Part shown: positions 1-8,309 of the stretch, piece after piece
How the letters are laid out: every line of letters starts with the position of its first letter
Numbering within the stretch: position 1 is the stretch's first letter
Assembly (NCBI GenBank): GCA_003427395.1
Contig: BFEA01000521.1
Location: 415,291 to 454,137 of the forward strand
DNA length: 38,847 bases
Reading direction: 5' to 3'
Source of the DNA: Chara braunii
Lineage: Eukaryota > Streptophyta > Charophyceae > Charales > Characeae
Position numbers and translations under genes: made by a program
Notes under the pieces: generated by a model
What the model was told of the DNA's origin: nothing
What the model saw: only the letters and a program-made list of their open reading frames with translations
Database searches by the model: none

Positions 1-322
1 GGTTAAGGGGCTTACCACTTCATGGGTGTTCAAATGGTTTTTTGGGGGTTCGGGGGCAGTTGGGGGTTCAGTTGTTTGAGGGGTGTCATGCCCCACCCTG
101 ACACCCCCCAAAGCACCATCCCCCTCGGCCCCCAACTTTTGAACTCATTGCACCCCCTCGTACCCCCCACAGTGCGCATCCTTGTCGCCCGCGTGACTTC
201 ATTTTTTTCGTGCACATGTTCGCTTTGCGCGTTTGAATGCGATTGAACACGAGCACGAGGGAATTGAAAGGCCGGGTTTGAATGCGAACGTCCGTGCATG
301 GCGTTCAAACAGCAACATAGTG

Positions 323-439
323 ATCCTGGCATCAAGTTATTTTCCCGTAGAGCTTCCTCAGCGCGGATACCGAGGAAGAGTTTCACCACCAAGTTCGAGA
401 TGGATTGCCGTGGTCCCAGTACACTTAAGATACCAGGAT
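323..439 (-). rRNA. rrn5: 5S rRNA, plastid/cyanobacterial type
   Basis: Read on the minus strand this is a 117-nt sequence with the layout of a bacterial or plastid 5S rRNA. The two ends (429-439 and 323-333) form an 11-bp helix I with a single G-U pair and no mismatch. The internal block AATCCATCTCGAACTTGGTG is the helix III/loop region, followed by GTGAAAC. The 3' block GGGAAAATAACTTGATGCC is typical of plastids and cyanobacteria. It does not look like the cytosolic 5S or the land-plant mitochondrial 5S. Compared with land-plant plastid 5S as I remember it, many differences are C-to-T or G-to-A. No 4.5S or 23S rRNA is visible next to it, so it is not part of an intact plastid operon. It is probably an organelle-derived insert in nuclear DNA; a diverged functional copy cannot be excluded. 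Confidence 0.8.
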
Positions 440-440
440 G

Positions 441-776
441 TCGGCAGATGGCCTCTTAATCTTTTTCTCTCCCTTGATTCTACCATCGCCCCTCGCATTC
501 ACCATTGTAACCCATGGACAGGGGCCACATTCAGATGGACACTCCACACCTTGCTTGGCTCTTTGACATGCATTCATCTCATACACTGGTAACGAAAACA
601 GGGAAAGAGGGAAAATACTCACATGCATCTATGAACTTGAAATCGAAAGAAAAACAAAAAAAAAAGAACCTGAAATCAAACAAAATGAAGTGGAAAAGGA
701 GAGAAGTTAATCAGACGGAACTTAGCGTAATACGAACGCAGTCCCCAGTCTGGCATATCAGACGTCTGATTCATAT
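441..776. other. No gene recognised
   Basis: This stretch between the 5S rRNA and the tRNA-Val-like relic shows only short unsupported frames and A-rich runs near 650-665. Neither a 4.5S nor a 23S rRNA end could be recognised on either strand. Confidence 0.5.
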
Positions 777-850
777 CTGGTGGTTGTTCATATGGGTAGA
801 GTCTTGGATTTACACGTTACAGGGCACGGGTTCGAGCCTGGCTTGATCCG
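777..850 (+). pseudogene. Decayed tRNA-Val(UAC)-like relic
   Basis: The sequence follows tRNA spacing. There is a D-arm (GTTC, 786-789, with GAGT and an ATATGGGTA loop), an anticodon loop TTTACAC with TAC in the anticodon position, a 5-nt variable region and a T-loop TTCGAGC (831-837). The D-stem pairs with wobbles. The anticodon stem has only about three acceptable pairs, the T-stem has two mismatches, and the acceptor stem pairs poorly. It would not fold as a working tRNA. It may be a degraded organelle-type tRNA-Val, or a chance match. Two other organelle-type RNA genes lie within 1 kb on either side, which makes an organelle origin more plausible. Confidence 0.3.
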
Positions 851-931
851 GGGGGGGGTTCTTGTCCAGCTTGCCGCGTCCTCTCCTTGATATATATACA
901 CATGACTTCATAGAGTATATACATGTAAGTC

Positions 932-1015
932 ACTGGTGGGGTCTAGTACCTGCAGTAGGTTCGGGTAGGTTGGATAGGGTGCCATTTGGTGCAGTTCCTA
1001 CTGTCATTCGGATAG
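932..1015 (+). repeat. 84-bp direct repeat, copy 1
   Basis: This block recurs at 1164-1247 with about 80 of 84 positions identical and no length change. The sequence before each copy also shares a TATATA-rich, CATAGA-containing leader, so the duplicated unit is probably about 232 bp. No coding function is seen. Confidence 0.85.
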
Positions 1016-1163
1016 ATTCTGAACGATCTGGTGGCTATTCACATCACAGAGGCTCCGTGGTGGGGGCAGCATACAACCATATACACATGTTCCACACATG
1101 ATACTGCCAACATAGATTCATAGAATATATATGTATACAAAAAAACAGACTCGGGGGCTAGTA

Positions 1164-1247
1164 ACTGGTGGGGTCTAGTGCCTGCAGTAGGTTCGGGTAG
1201 GTTGGATAGGGTGCCATTGGGTGCAGTTCCTACTGACATTCGAATAG
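1164..1247 (+). repeat. 84-bp direct repeat, copy 2
   Basis: Second copy of the block at 932-1015. The four differences are single substitutions scattered along it. Spacing between the two starts is 232 bp. Confidence 0.85.
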
Positions 1248-1812
1248 AACTGTCTGGTGGCTAGATATATGGGGGCCTGTAGTTCATTGTCTGGGCCTGG
1301 CGTNCGAAGTTCCTGTTCGACAAGGTTCGTCCAATTCCGCTTCCACCAGGGCTGGGTAACCCATCAGCCCTGGTGCCTATCACTGCTGTTCGGTCCAAGT
1401 TGCCTGCTCGTGGGTAGGGCAATAGTCCTGAGTGCTGGTCACACTGAGGTAGGATAGTGGGATAGGGGGTGCGCTAGGAGTATTGATGTGAGGATGGGTT
1501 GGGATGGGGTCTTAGAAGGACACCCGTGGCTCACAGTTCCAGGTGATCACTGTGCAATCACCAACTCATGGTCCACACAAAACCAACTTCCACCAAGGTA
1601 CGAACTATGGTGGCTGCTACCGCCATCACCAACTGACATGATACACAGCCCCCACCTCCGCGCTGCTTCGCCTCTGACTCAGCGCACCAGATGCACGGGC
1701 TCATCCAGTCCACATCACCACTCCACCAAGTCAGTTGGGCATGACGAGACTTTTCAACACCTGGGTAGCGTTGAAAAACAAACCCCACCAGGGGAAATGG
1801 AAAGTGGTTCAA
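1248..1812. other. No gene recognised; one ambiguous base
   Basis: Only short frames without recognisable domains are present. Base 1304 is an N, an unresolved position in the assembly. Confidence 0.5.
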
Positions 1813-1886
1813 GGCAGAATAGTTTAGTAGGTTAGAACAGCAGAATCATAATTCGCATGTCGGGGGTTCAAATCCCTCTTCCGCCA
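1813..1886 (+). tRNA. trnM: tRNA with CAT anticodon, organelle/bacterial type (probably Met), possibly a pseudogene
   Basis: A cloverleaf can be drawn. The acceptor GGCAGAA pairs with TTCCGCC except at position 4-69 (A-C). The D-stem is GTTT/GAAC and the anticodon loop is ATCATAA. The anticodon stem GCAGA/TTCGC has one A-C mismatch. The T-stem GGGGG/CCCTC encloses TTCAAAT, and the discriminator is A. The sequence resembles alphaproteobacterial and mitochondrial elongator tRNA-Met as I remember them. Reversing one G-to-A change at each mismatch (positions 4 and 29) would restore both pairs, which fits methylation-linked decay of an organelle insert in nuclear DNA. A tRNA-Ile read through a lysidine-modified CAT anticodon is an alternative identity. 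CCA is not encoded. Confidence 0.72.
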
Positions 1887-2429
1887 GTTGTTTATCTATG
1901 CTTTCTTCAAGCTTTGTTGTTTCTTGTTACTAGACATCCCATTTTTCACTTATTTTCGAAGGTTAGTGCCAAAATAGGCGCTATGTTCACCTTCTTTACT
2001 CTAGTTACTGGAAGTTTTAGGGGAAAACCTATGTGCGGAACCTTTTGGGTTTGGGATGCTTGAAACACTTTCGCATTAATACTGCTATTTATCTATTTAG
2101 GTCCGCTACGTATTCTATTGTTTTCTGCAGATGTAGCTTCTCTTTTTGCTTGTATAGGGAAATGAATGGGATAATTGACTTGAAAAGTCAACAGAGTTTT
2201 GAACTTTGTTCCATTTGTTGACATAAGAATACTTGCACGGTTCATTTGCAATTTGGTGCGCAGCGTGTGATCATATCATTTATACATGATTCTCCAATCA
2301 TTTGCGTACTTGAACGCAAACGAATACTACGCAATTCATGTTGTTTCAAGAACTCTGACAGCAGAGGCTCTATAAGCAATGTTCGATCAGCAGGAAACCA
2401 CAAAAAAGTACGGCCGCTTGCCCTAGCCA
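1887..2429. other. No gene recognised
   Basis: This AT-richer stretch lies between the tRNA and LINE copy A. There are short frames on the plus strand only, with no recognisable domain. It may contain the flank or degraded 5' part of copy A. Confidence 0.45.
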
Positions 2430-3024
2430 GTGACCGTCGAGGTGTTTGGGATCCTCAGAGACTTTACGCAACACATCTCACTTGTTTCATTAATGATGGT
2501 GGATTCATCACCAAGGGGGACGACCGCCGGACTCCCCCACGATATCGTGGCTTCCTGTGGAAGCACCAGTCCGTGTCCTAGGGGTCACCACGACGGCCCT
2601 GGGACCTCGCCAGACCAACAACGAATGAATCTGTGCACCAGCTCTTGCCAAATTAGCCAAATGGCGGAATAAACACACTTCCATCTTCGGCCATGCACTG
2701 GTGATCAACAATGTTGTGTTTGCCACACTATGGTACAAGTCTATTCTATGGCCATTAAGCAAAGCTGCTTACCAGGCCCTCAAAGCCAAAGTTGCCGCCT
2801 TCTTATGGCGAAGGGATGACGAACGAGCCAGCGTAATCAGTCGGGTGATGTGGGAAACAATCATACAACCAAAAAGGGGGGAGGTCTAGGAATTATAGAC
2901 CTGCCAACACAGATCCAAGTCACCCAAAACTTATATTCTCTGCAGATTCCCCTTGGCAGACTCTGACCCTTGAGCATATCGCCCGCCTGGCCCCACCACA
3001 CTTCAGGAAGGTGACAGGGTCACC
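2430..3024 (+). pseudogene. LINE-A reverse transcriptase C-terminal part (ORF2 remnant)
   Basis: In-frame pieces match the RT thumb regions of the other LINE copies in this window. A GWWIHHQG-like block lies near 2500, followed by a stretch equivalent to VLGV-T-ALG, then NKHTSIFGHALVINN, FATLWYKSILWPLSK and VAAFLWRRDDE up to about 2890. A TGA near 2625 replaces the tryptophan codon found at this place in copy B; copy D also has a stop here. About 15 codons found in the other copies are missing just before the WWIHHQG block. Frameshifts follow near 2890. The catalytic RT motifs are not retained, so it is inactive. Confidence 0.82.
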
Positions 3025-4320
3025 TTGACAGGGGACTCGAACCGGATTGGCAGAGTTCACATGACACGTCCCTCGGATGCACTGTTACAATATTTTAGGA
3101 CAGGCCCAAGGGGCACACTCCAAGGATCCTGCGACCCTTTTGAAAGGCGGGATAAAACTAAGCTGTTCAGAATAAGGGTGATAGGAGAAGGAGACGAGGC
3201 CAGCCTCTTTCGGCCATGTATGCCCATCCAGGATCTGCCCAATGACCCTCGTGAATGGCAATGGCAGACAGGCCCAACCACTGTACCTCGAAAAACAGTC
3301 CAGCTTCATAAGCTATCGGTCAAATCCATGTACAAGATGCTCCGTCCTAAGAGACCCCAACATGATCGGATCATTGACAGGTGGGCCAAACATCTTAATG
3401 TTGACCGCGCTTTCCTTACACCCATCCGATGGTTCCAAGAAGGTAAAACCAGACCATCGAAGGTGACGTCCCTACAATGGCAGATCACACATCGCTGCCT
3501 TCGGACAAATGCTTGGTTGATCGACCACACGCGTCTGGAACAAAAAGCACTCCCGTGGTGCCAAAAGTGCATAAGCACCTTTCCATCATGCAAGCGGGAG
3601 GAGACTATACAACACATTTTTATGCAATGCCCGGTGGCGATATATACGTGGCAATGGTGGGACCGCATATGGCGCAAAATAGTGCCAAACACTCACTGGC
3701 GATGCTCCTTGCAGTCCATACTAATCGGACATTACCAGCTTCACAAACAACCTGAACAGTCTAGGAAGGCGGTCAGTTCTCTGGCTCTTTGGTGGCAACG
3801 CTGCCTCCTGGCACTGGAAGGTGTTAAAATAGAGGGGCCTAAACTAATAGAGCAAATCAAAGAGCTACTCCAGCTGGAATTAACACGCAGATGGCAAGCC
3901 CTCAAATCACGACTCGGCATCTTTCAGACTGAACAGGACATTAAGCAGGCAATCACAACATTCTGCATGGATTGGCTACGGGGCCAATGGGAGGGGTGGA
4001 TAGCTCGGGTTGAATGGGGGGGCAACCAGGCTGACTCAGCAAGACAGAACCCACCCAGAGACTACCATTTAGTCTTTACCACTGTTGAACCCTCCTTCCC
4101 AATGAGACCCCCATCAGATTTCCCTGACCCTTTCCCACCCCACCCCTTTTCCCTGGCAGAAATTCAGATACGATCAAAGCTGCTGCTGCGAGGCAAAACC
4201 CACCAGCCATCACCCCCGGTGCCTCCTGGGGGAGAACAGCTTCAGTGGCGTCTAAGGGAGCACATGAAGTGCAGGAGTATGGCTGGGAAGAGATGGAAGA
4301 GGAGAATGGAAAGTGCTTGA
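3025..4320 (+). CDS. LINE ORF2 C-terminal domain (zf-RVT-like), copy A
   Basis: An uninterrupted 431-codon frame, probably the tail of a LINE ORF2 polyprotein rather than a protein in its own right. The first Met is just the first one in the open stretch. Residues about 98-106 (SVKSMYKML) begin the family block. A Trp/His-rich segment follows (LQWQITHRCL, near 150-160), then PWCQKC at 177-182, HIFMQCP at 197-203 and a WQWWDRIW segment. This is the Cys/His pattern of the zf-RVT domain found after plant LINE reverse transcriptases. The last 90 residues are Pro-rich and then basic. All other copies have stops in this part, so its intactness is notable. Expression is unlikely without the missing 5' part. 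Confidence 0.8.
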   Translation: MTGDSNRIGRVHMTRPSDALLQYFRTGPRGTLQGSCDPFERRDKTKLFRIRVIGEGDEASLFRPCMPIQDLPNDPREWQWQTGPTTVPRKTVQLHKLSVKSMYKMLRPKRPQHDRIIDRWAKHLNVDRAFLTPIRWFQEGKTRPSKVTSLQWQITHRCLRTNAWLIDHTRLEQKALPWCQKCISTFPSCKREETIQHIFMQCPVAIYTWQWWDRIWRKIVPNTHWRCSLQSILIGHYQLHKQPEQSRKAVSSLALWWQRCLLALEGVKIEGPKLIEQIKELLQLELTRRWQALKSRLGIFQTEQDIKQAITTFCMDWLRGQWEGWIARVEWGGNQADSARQNPPRDYHLVFTTVEPSFPMRPPSDFPDPFPPHPFSLAEIQIRSKLLLRGKTHQPSPPVPPGGEQLQWRLREHMKCRSMAGKRWKRRMESA

Positions 4321-4738
4321 CATACCAAGCTAGAAGAGATGCCCGACTGACCGTTCTATTTCCAAGCTGTGTGAACCGCTCAGTCAATCCCCCAGGGTAA
4401 TTTGGGGCAATCAATGCTGGTGGATTAAGTTAAATAACAAGCCAATTAAGCGGTCTAGGGATGGAGGAACTAGGTTGTAATAGCTGAAATCTGGCGCCCT
4501 GCTTAGTCAATCCTCTGAATCCAGAGTAATCGATGCTGGCAGACAAATCTCAAGACCTTGTTCTGATATCCCCCAAACTTTGATGTAAATGGGATGCTGG
4601 ACCCGTTTTCCAGCAGGTGATGCTCCTCACCAATAGATGGAGCATCTCCCCTGGTGCTAGTTGTAATCGCTCTTATCAGCAGCACTAGCAGTGGAGGGGG
4701 CGTCTTTGTAAAAAAAAAAAAAGAAAAAAAAAAAAAAA
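4321..4738 (+). other. LINE-A 3' UTR and poly(A) tail
   Basis: Follows the ORF2 stop. From about 4590 it shows the LINE 3'-end signature shared in this window: GGATGCTGGACCC, CCAGCAGGTGATGCTCC, CACCAATAGATGGAG and GCACTAGCAG. An interrupted A-tract begins at 4710. The tail grades into GAAA repeats to about 4760. Confidence 0.85.
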
Positions 4739-4984
4739 GAAGGAAAGAAAGAAAGAAACTTAATAAAGAAAGAAAGCGGCAAGCCACTCACTTTGCGTCT
4801 ACTTTCAATTCTGATTTGCTGGATTGATCGATGCTGAGGCAAGATCGAAGAGAGAAAGAGAAGGAGAAGTGTCATATATCTATTGGAGAACACAATGGTA
4901 GGGTGGAGAACAAATCGAGAGAAGATAAATAGGAACGTCAAAAGCATTGGAGGGAAAGGAAATTCAAAGAGTGAAGTTGCAAGA
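4739..4984. other. GAAA-rich spacer between LINE-A tail and gypsy 3' end
   Basis: Purine-rich sequence (GAAAGAAAG and GAGAGAAAGAG). It might contain part of the gypsy 3' LTR, but no matching sequence was found near the element's 5' side, so no LTR is called. Confidence 0.4.
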
Positions 4985-5400
4985 CTAGATGATTGGCTGA
5001 TTTGTGCGGGTTGTCAACTTGTCACCATGAAAAAGGCGGCTTAATGTTGTTTGAACTCCTGAAAACCATCGATCGTCGCTCGGGGAAGTAATCTTGCTTA
5101 GTTGAAATGAAAGGGGCGAGTTTGGAACAATGAAAGACCAGGTGGACAGGTGAGCGGAAGGGCACCTCAACAAGAAATGAGGGGTCATCTGGGGCATCGC
5201 CAGCGGGTGCGGCGATGTGCCAAGGCCCCATCCACTTAGGAAGGAGATTGCGAGAGATACTTTGCTCAAAGGTTGAACTCCACGGCGGACACCCAAGTGT
5301 CGTCGCCCTCGCAGAACAGGCAAGGAAGACACTGGCGGTTGGCCTATCGGCTCATACGTTGCTGCGTCTTTCGCATTTGGTCCTGTGACTTGACAAAAAG
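4985..5400 (-). pseudogene. Gypsy integrase C-terminal region
   Basis: On the minus strand, frame pieces include LLPKWMGPWHIAAP (a beta-barrel-like KW-GP motif seen after integrase cores) and PVHLVFHCSKLAPF, the usual linker VHPVFHVS-L+P of gypsy polyproteins. The end (YFPERRSMVFRSSNN) may be the start of a chromodomain, but too little is left to say. Frame changes separate the pieces. Confidence 0.75.
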
Positions 5401-6030
5401 CTCTTGCATTCATTGAATAAAAGCAAGATGGTCATCACTTTCGAGCGATTGTGGAGTGACGGTGTCATAATGAGAAACAGTCGATGATCCATGCTCCAAT
5501 TCGAATGAGGTGATCTCAATAGCCTGATGGATAGATGAGTTGTATGCCAACTCAATGTCCAGCAAGCGCTTGACCCAATCCTTTTGGTTGGGAACGATGG
5601 GAGTGCGAAGAAGAACGTGCGTGACTCCATTTGAATGTCGTTTTGCAGGTGGCGTGCGAAATTCGGCTTGAGGAATGAACACCATCGCTTGACGAGACCA
5701 GTCCAAAACTCGGGACATGAACCGAGTGTCGTGGTTGCATACGATCTCCCTTGGGCAACCCTTGGTGTGTATCCAACCGGCATAGAGAACCTCGACTAAC
5801 TTCGGTGCATTTGCGTGATAACGACAAAGGAAAAATCATGGTAAACTTGGGGAGTTGGTCCAACACCGTGAGAATGCCATCGAAGCCGGACTTATGCTTG
5901 GGAAACGGTCTGGCGATGTCTATGGCGCTCGATTGTCGTCGTCCTAAGGGGACCCTTAATAGTTGCAACTCGTTGAATGGACGATGGTTGCGGGGCCTGC
6001 AACACAGACAAATCTCACATGAATCATAAT
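5400..6030 (-). pseudogene. Gypsy integrase catalytic core
   Basis: The core normally inserts cDNA through a D,D-35-E triad. The first Asp region is AIDIARPFPKHKSGFDGIL with VLDQLPKF; the second is NHDTRF (consensus DRDPRF). The third motif, normally HPQ-DGQTER, has decayed to AKRHSNGVTHVLLRT, so the catalytic Glu is absent. It is followed by KDWVKRLLDIELAYNSSIH, the usual W---L---E-AYN-S-H block. At least two frame changes are needed to follow it. It cannot encode an active enzyme. Confidence 0.82.
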
Positions 6031-6260
6031 AACGTGTAACGTCCCTGTTGAGGTCGGGCCAATGAAAAGGCTTGCGAAGTCGGCCAATCGTGTGATTGAA
6101 ACCAAAGTATCCGACGGCGGGTGCATCATGAAAGTCGTTATGAACCGCGTATGCAAGTGTTGGTCAGTAGGTATGCAAAGAAGATCCTTTCCAAGGGAAT
6201 GCATAAGCAAAAACCTCTCTTAGATCCGATAATGTGTAGAAGTCGGATCCTGTGAAGAGC
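6000..6260 (-). pseudogene. Gypsy integrase H2C2 zinc-binding region
   Basis: On the minus strand, pieces read LLCIPTDQHLHTRFI, then an H-DAP---Y-G-G-like stretch in a shifted frame, and a C-C pair near RFVCVAGP. This matches the order of the HHCC finger that precedes gypsy integrase cores. The histidines and cysteines are now in different frames. Confidence 0.6.
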
Positions 6261-6492
6261 AATTTCCATAGTGATCTCAAAAGTCGGGGTCCGTGTGGTA
6301 GTCGTTGATCTCAAAGCTAGAGTAGTTTGAAGCGCAAAGATCTGGAAACGTGAAAGGGGGTCCGCGACACAGCTTGACTTTCTCGGAAGGATATCGGGGA
6401 ATCCAATTGGCAATGGTGTTATTGACTATGGCTTGCGACTTCTAGAACATTTATGCATGGTTGTCTGTGACCCACTGGAATTGGCATTGACC

Positions 6493-6722
6493 GATAAGAA
6501 AGTACGACCATCTCTTGAGGGTGTGGAAGAAGGCAAAAACTCCTACAGGTCGTCAATCTAGTGCACAGGGGGCACCATCTTGCTAAAATTCTCGACCGGG
6601 TGCAAGTCCACTCCATTGCGTTGCTTGAGTATGATAGCAATGCCACAACCTGACGCATCTGTAATGGCACGGGGGCAAAAGCGGGTTGTAAATGCGCACG
6701 TCTTGTTGTCCTGGCGATGATC
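6493..6722 (-). repeat. RNase H segment, duplicated unit 1 (230 bp)
   Basis: Aligns with 6723-6952 at a constant offset of 230 bp. Shared blocks include CCATCTCTTGAGG, GTGCACAGGGGGCAC, CCAAAATT/CTAAAATT and CACTCCATTGCGTTGCTT-like sequence. The duplicated DNA encodes the start of the gypsy RNase H (PPVHSIND-like region). 230 is not a multiple of three, so the duplication breaks the frame. The two units differ considerably, so it is old or was followed by decay. Confidence 0.7.
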
Positions 6723-7090
6723 GAGAAGAAAGTGTCACCATCTCTTGAGGCGTGGACGAAGGTCAACCACTCTTGCACGTCGTTAATCGAGTGCACAGGG
6801 GGCACATTCTTGCCAAAATTGTCGATCGGGTTCCAATCGACTCCATCGTGTTGCTCGAGGAGGGCACCAATTGAATAGCCGAACCCATTACTAGTGACGT
6901 GTGAGCGAAAGCGAGTCGTAAAGACTTACGTGGACAAAAACAAGGCTTTGCGACCGTTTCCGGTCCCCTGAGGACGATGAGAATCAAGCGCCATGGACAT
7001 TGCCAGACCATTTCCCATGCATAAGTTTGTGCATCATCATCGAAGTGAAACGACCGATCCGCACATTGAAGTTTGGTCAAATGATCTACG
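6723..7090 (-). pseudogene. Gypsy RNase H region (second unit) and RT connection
   Basis: Read on the minus strand it contains a GYSIGALLEQHDGVDWNPI-like segment, the counterpart of the DASG-GIGAVL-Q start of gypsy RNase H. It is followed by FGKNVPPVHSINDVQEWLTF. The leading catalytic Asp is not clear. Bases 6723-6952 are the second unit of the 230-bp duplication. Confidence 0.65.
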
Positions 7091-7092
7091 AT

Positions 7093-7536
7093 CTTTGAGT
7101 AACCCTTGATGAAGCATTAGTAGTAGTCGGGGAGTTCGAGAAATGAACGAGTTCTTCGGTTCTGGCCACTCTTTGATGACTTAGATTTTATCTAACAATG
7201 AACTAATCCCCTCTGGTGTGGCGAAATGTCCCAAGGATTCCAACTGTTGATGTACGAACTCACACTTGTCGCGATTGGTCTTGTACGTGGCGCGACAAAG
7301 AGTCTCCAAATGGCGTCGAAAATGCTGAAGATGTTCCTCCAAGGTTCGACTTAGATGAGAATGTCATCCAATTAGACCAGCACAAACCGGTCCAACAAAT
7401 CGTGAAACTTGTTGGTCACCGTTGCTAGAAAAGTTGTTAGGGCGTTGGGGAGGCCGAAAGGCATGACAACCCATTCAAAGTGTCAGTATCACATTTTGAA
7501 CGCGGATTTGTAGCGATCTCGCTGGCAAATTTTAAT
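7093..7536 (-). pseudogene. Gypsy reverse transcriptase, C-terminal half
   Basis: Starting right after the LINE-B tail, the minus strand reads IKICQRDRYKSAFK, then HFEWVVMPFGLPNALTTF, then LLDRFVLV followed by LDDILI. These are the gypsy RT block after SGYH, the F-V-MPFGL-NA block and the YLDDIL catalytic block (the Tyr is now a stop codon). Together with the half at 14038-14320 it makes one RT domain interrupted by the LINE. Confidence 0.9.
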
Positions 7537-7563
7537 CCTTTTTTTTTTTTTTTTTTTTTTTTT

Positions 7564-8309
7564 AATGCCCCCGCTGGTGCTAGTGGTGCTGGTACGAGCA
7601 GACACCGCTAGCACCTGGGGAGGGCTCCATCTATTGGTGGGGAGCAGCACCTGCTGGAAACCGGGTCCAGCATCCCTTACATAGACAAAATTCAAATCCC
7701 AAGAGATCTTCATCAGAAAAGTGTGGTATGATCCTGACAGCATTGATTACCCTGGGGTCCAGGGGATTGACTAAGCAGGAGGTTGGGAGGAGGGGGGGCC
7801 TCTTCACCCTGCACCTGGTGCCAGATATCTGCTCTCTCTTCCTAATTCCCCCCACTTCCAAATTCTGAAAAACAACACTGCTGGGCGGGTCCACCGTCCC
7901 GTCCAGTTCCCTTACCAAGTGTGTGATCTACTGGTGGGGAGCAGCACCTGCTGGAAACCGGGTCCAGCGTCCCTTACATAGCCAAAGTTCAAATCACATC
8001 GGATCTCATCAGAAAAGTGTGGTATAATCCGGGGGGGGGCGCTTCACCCTGCACCCGGCGCCAGATATCTGCTCTCTCTTCCGAATTCTGCCCACTTCTA
8101 GATTCTGAAAAGCAACACTGCAGGGCGGGTCCGTTGTCCCGTTCAGTTTCCTTCCCAAGTGTCTGTCTCAGAAGACCACACTCCTTCCTTCCCACCGTTA
8201 CCGATGTATTCTCCTTTTTTTTCTTTACTGCCAAGCGGGAAAGTATCATGGAGACAACTGAGAAAAGACTGGGAAGAGCTGAGCAAGGCTGACGTCGACG
8301 TCTGTTCAT
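7564..8309 (-). other. LINE-B 3' UTR with tandem duplication
   Basis: Minus-strand 3' UTR. Two units, 7631-7927 and 7928-8163, align at an offset of 297 bp. Each contains the CACCTGCTGGAAACCGGGTC signal (plus-strand view), a CCAGATATCTGCTCTCTCTT block and AACACTGC-GGGCGGGTCC. The unit nearest the tail also has about 55 extra bases. The repeated part is the LINE 3'-end signature, so this element carries two copies of it. Confidence 0.85.

Larger units (their letters stand above)
2430..4738 (+). mobile_element. LINE retrotransposon copy A, 5'-truncated
   Basis: A non-LTR element that retains the end of the reverse transcriptase, the ORF2 C-terminal domain, a 3' UTR and an A-rich tail starting at 4710. 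The 5' part (ORF1, endonuclease, most of RT) is missing, as is common after incomplete target-primed reverse transcription. Upstream of about 2430 homology to the other copies can no longer be followed. The 3' UTR carries the same signal (GGATGCTGGACCC, then CCAGCAGGTG and CACCAATAGATGGAG) as copies B and C and the orphan tails. It sits just downstream of the gypsy element's 3' end on the map. Confidence 0.88.

Noticed and set aside
4739-4984. Possible gypsy 3' LTR
   Set aside because: I looked for the same sequence upstream of Gag (17000-18500) and found none; no TG...CA ends could be matched.
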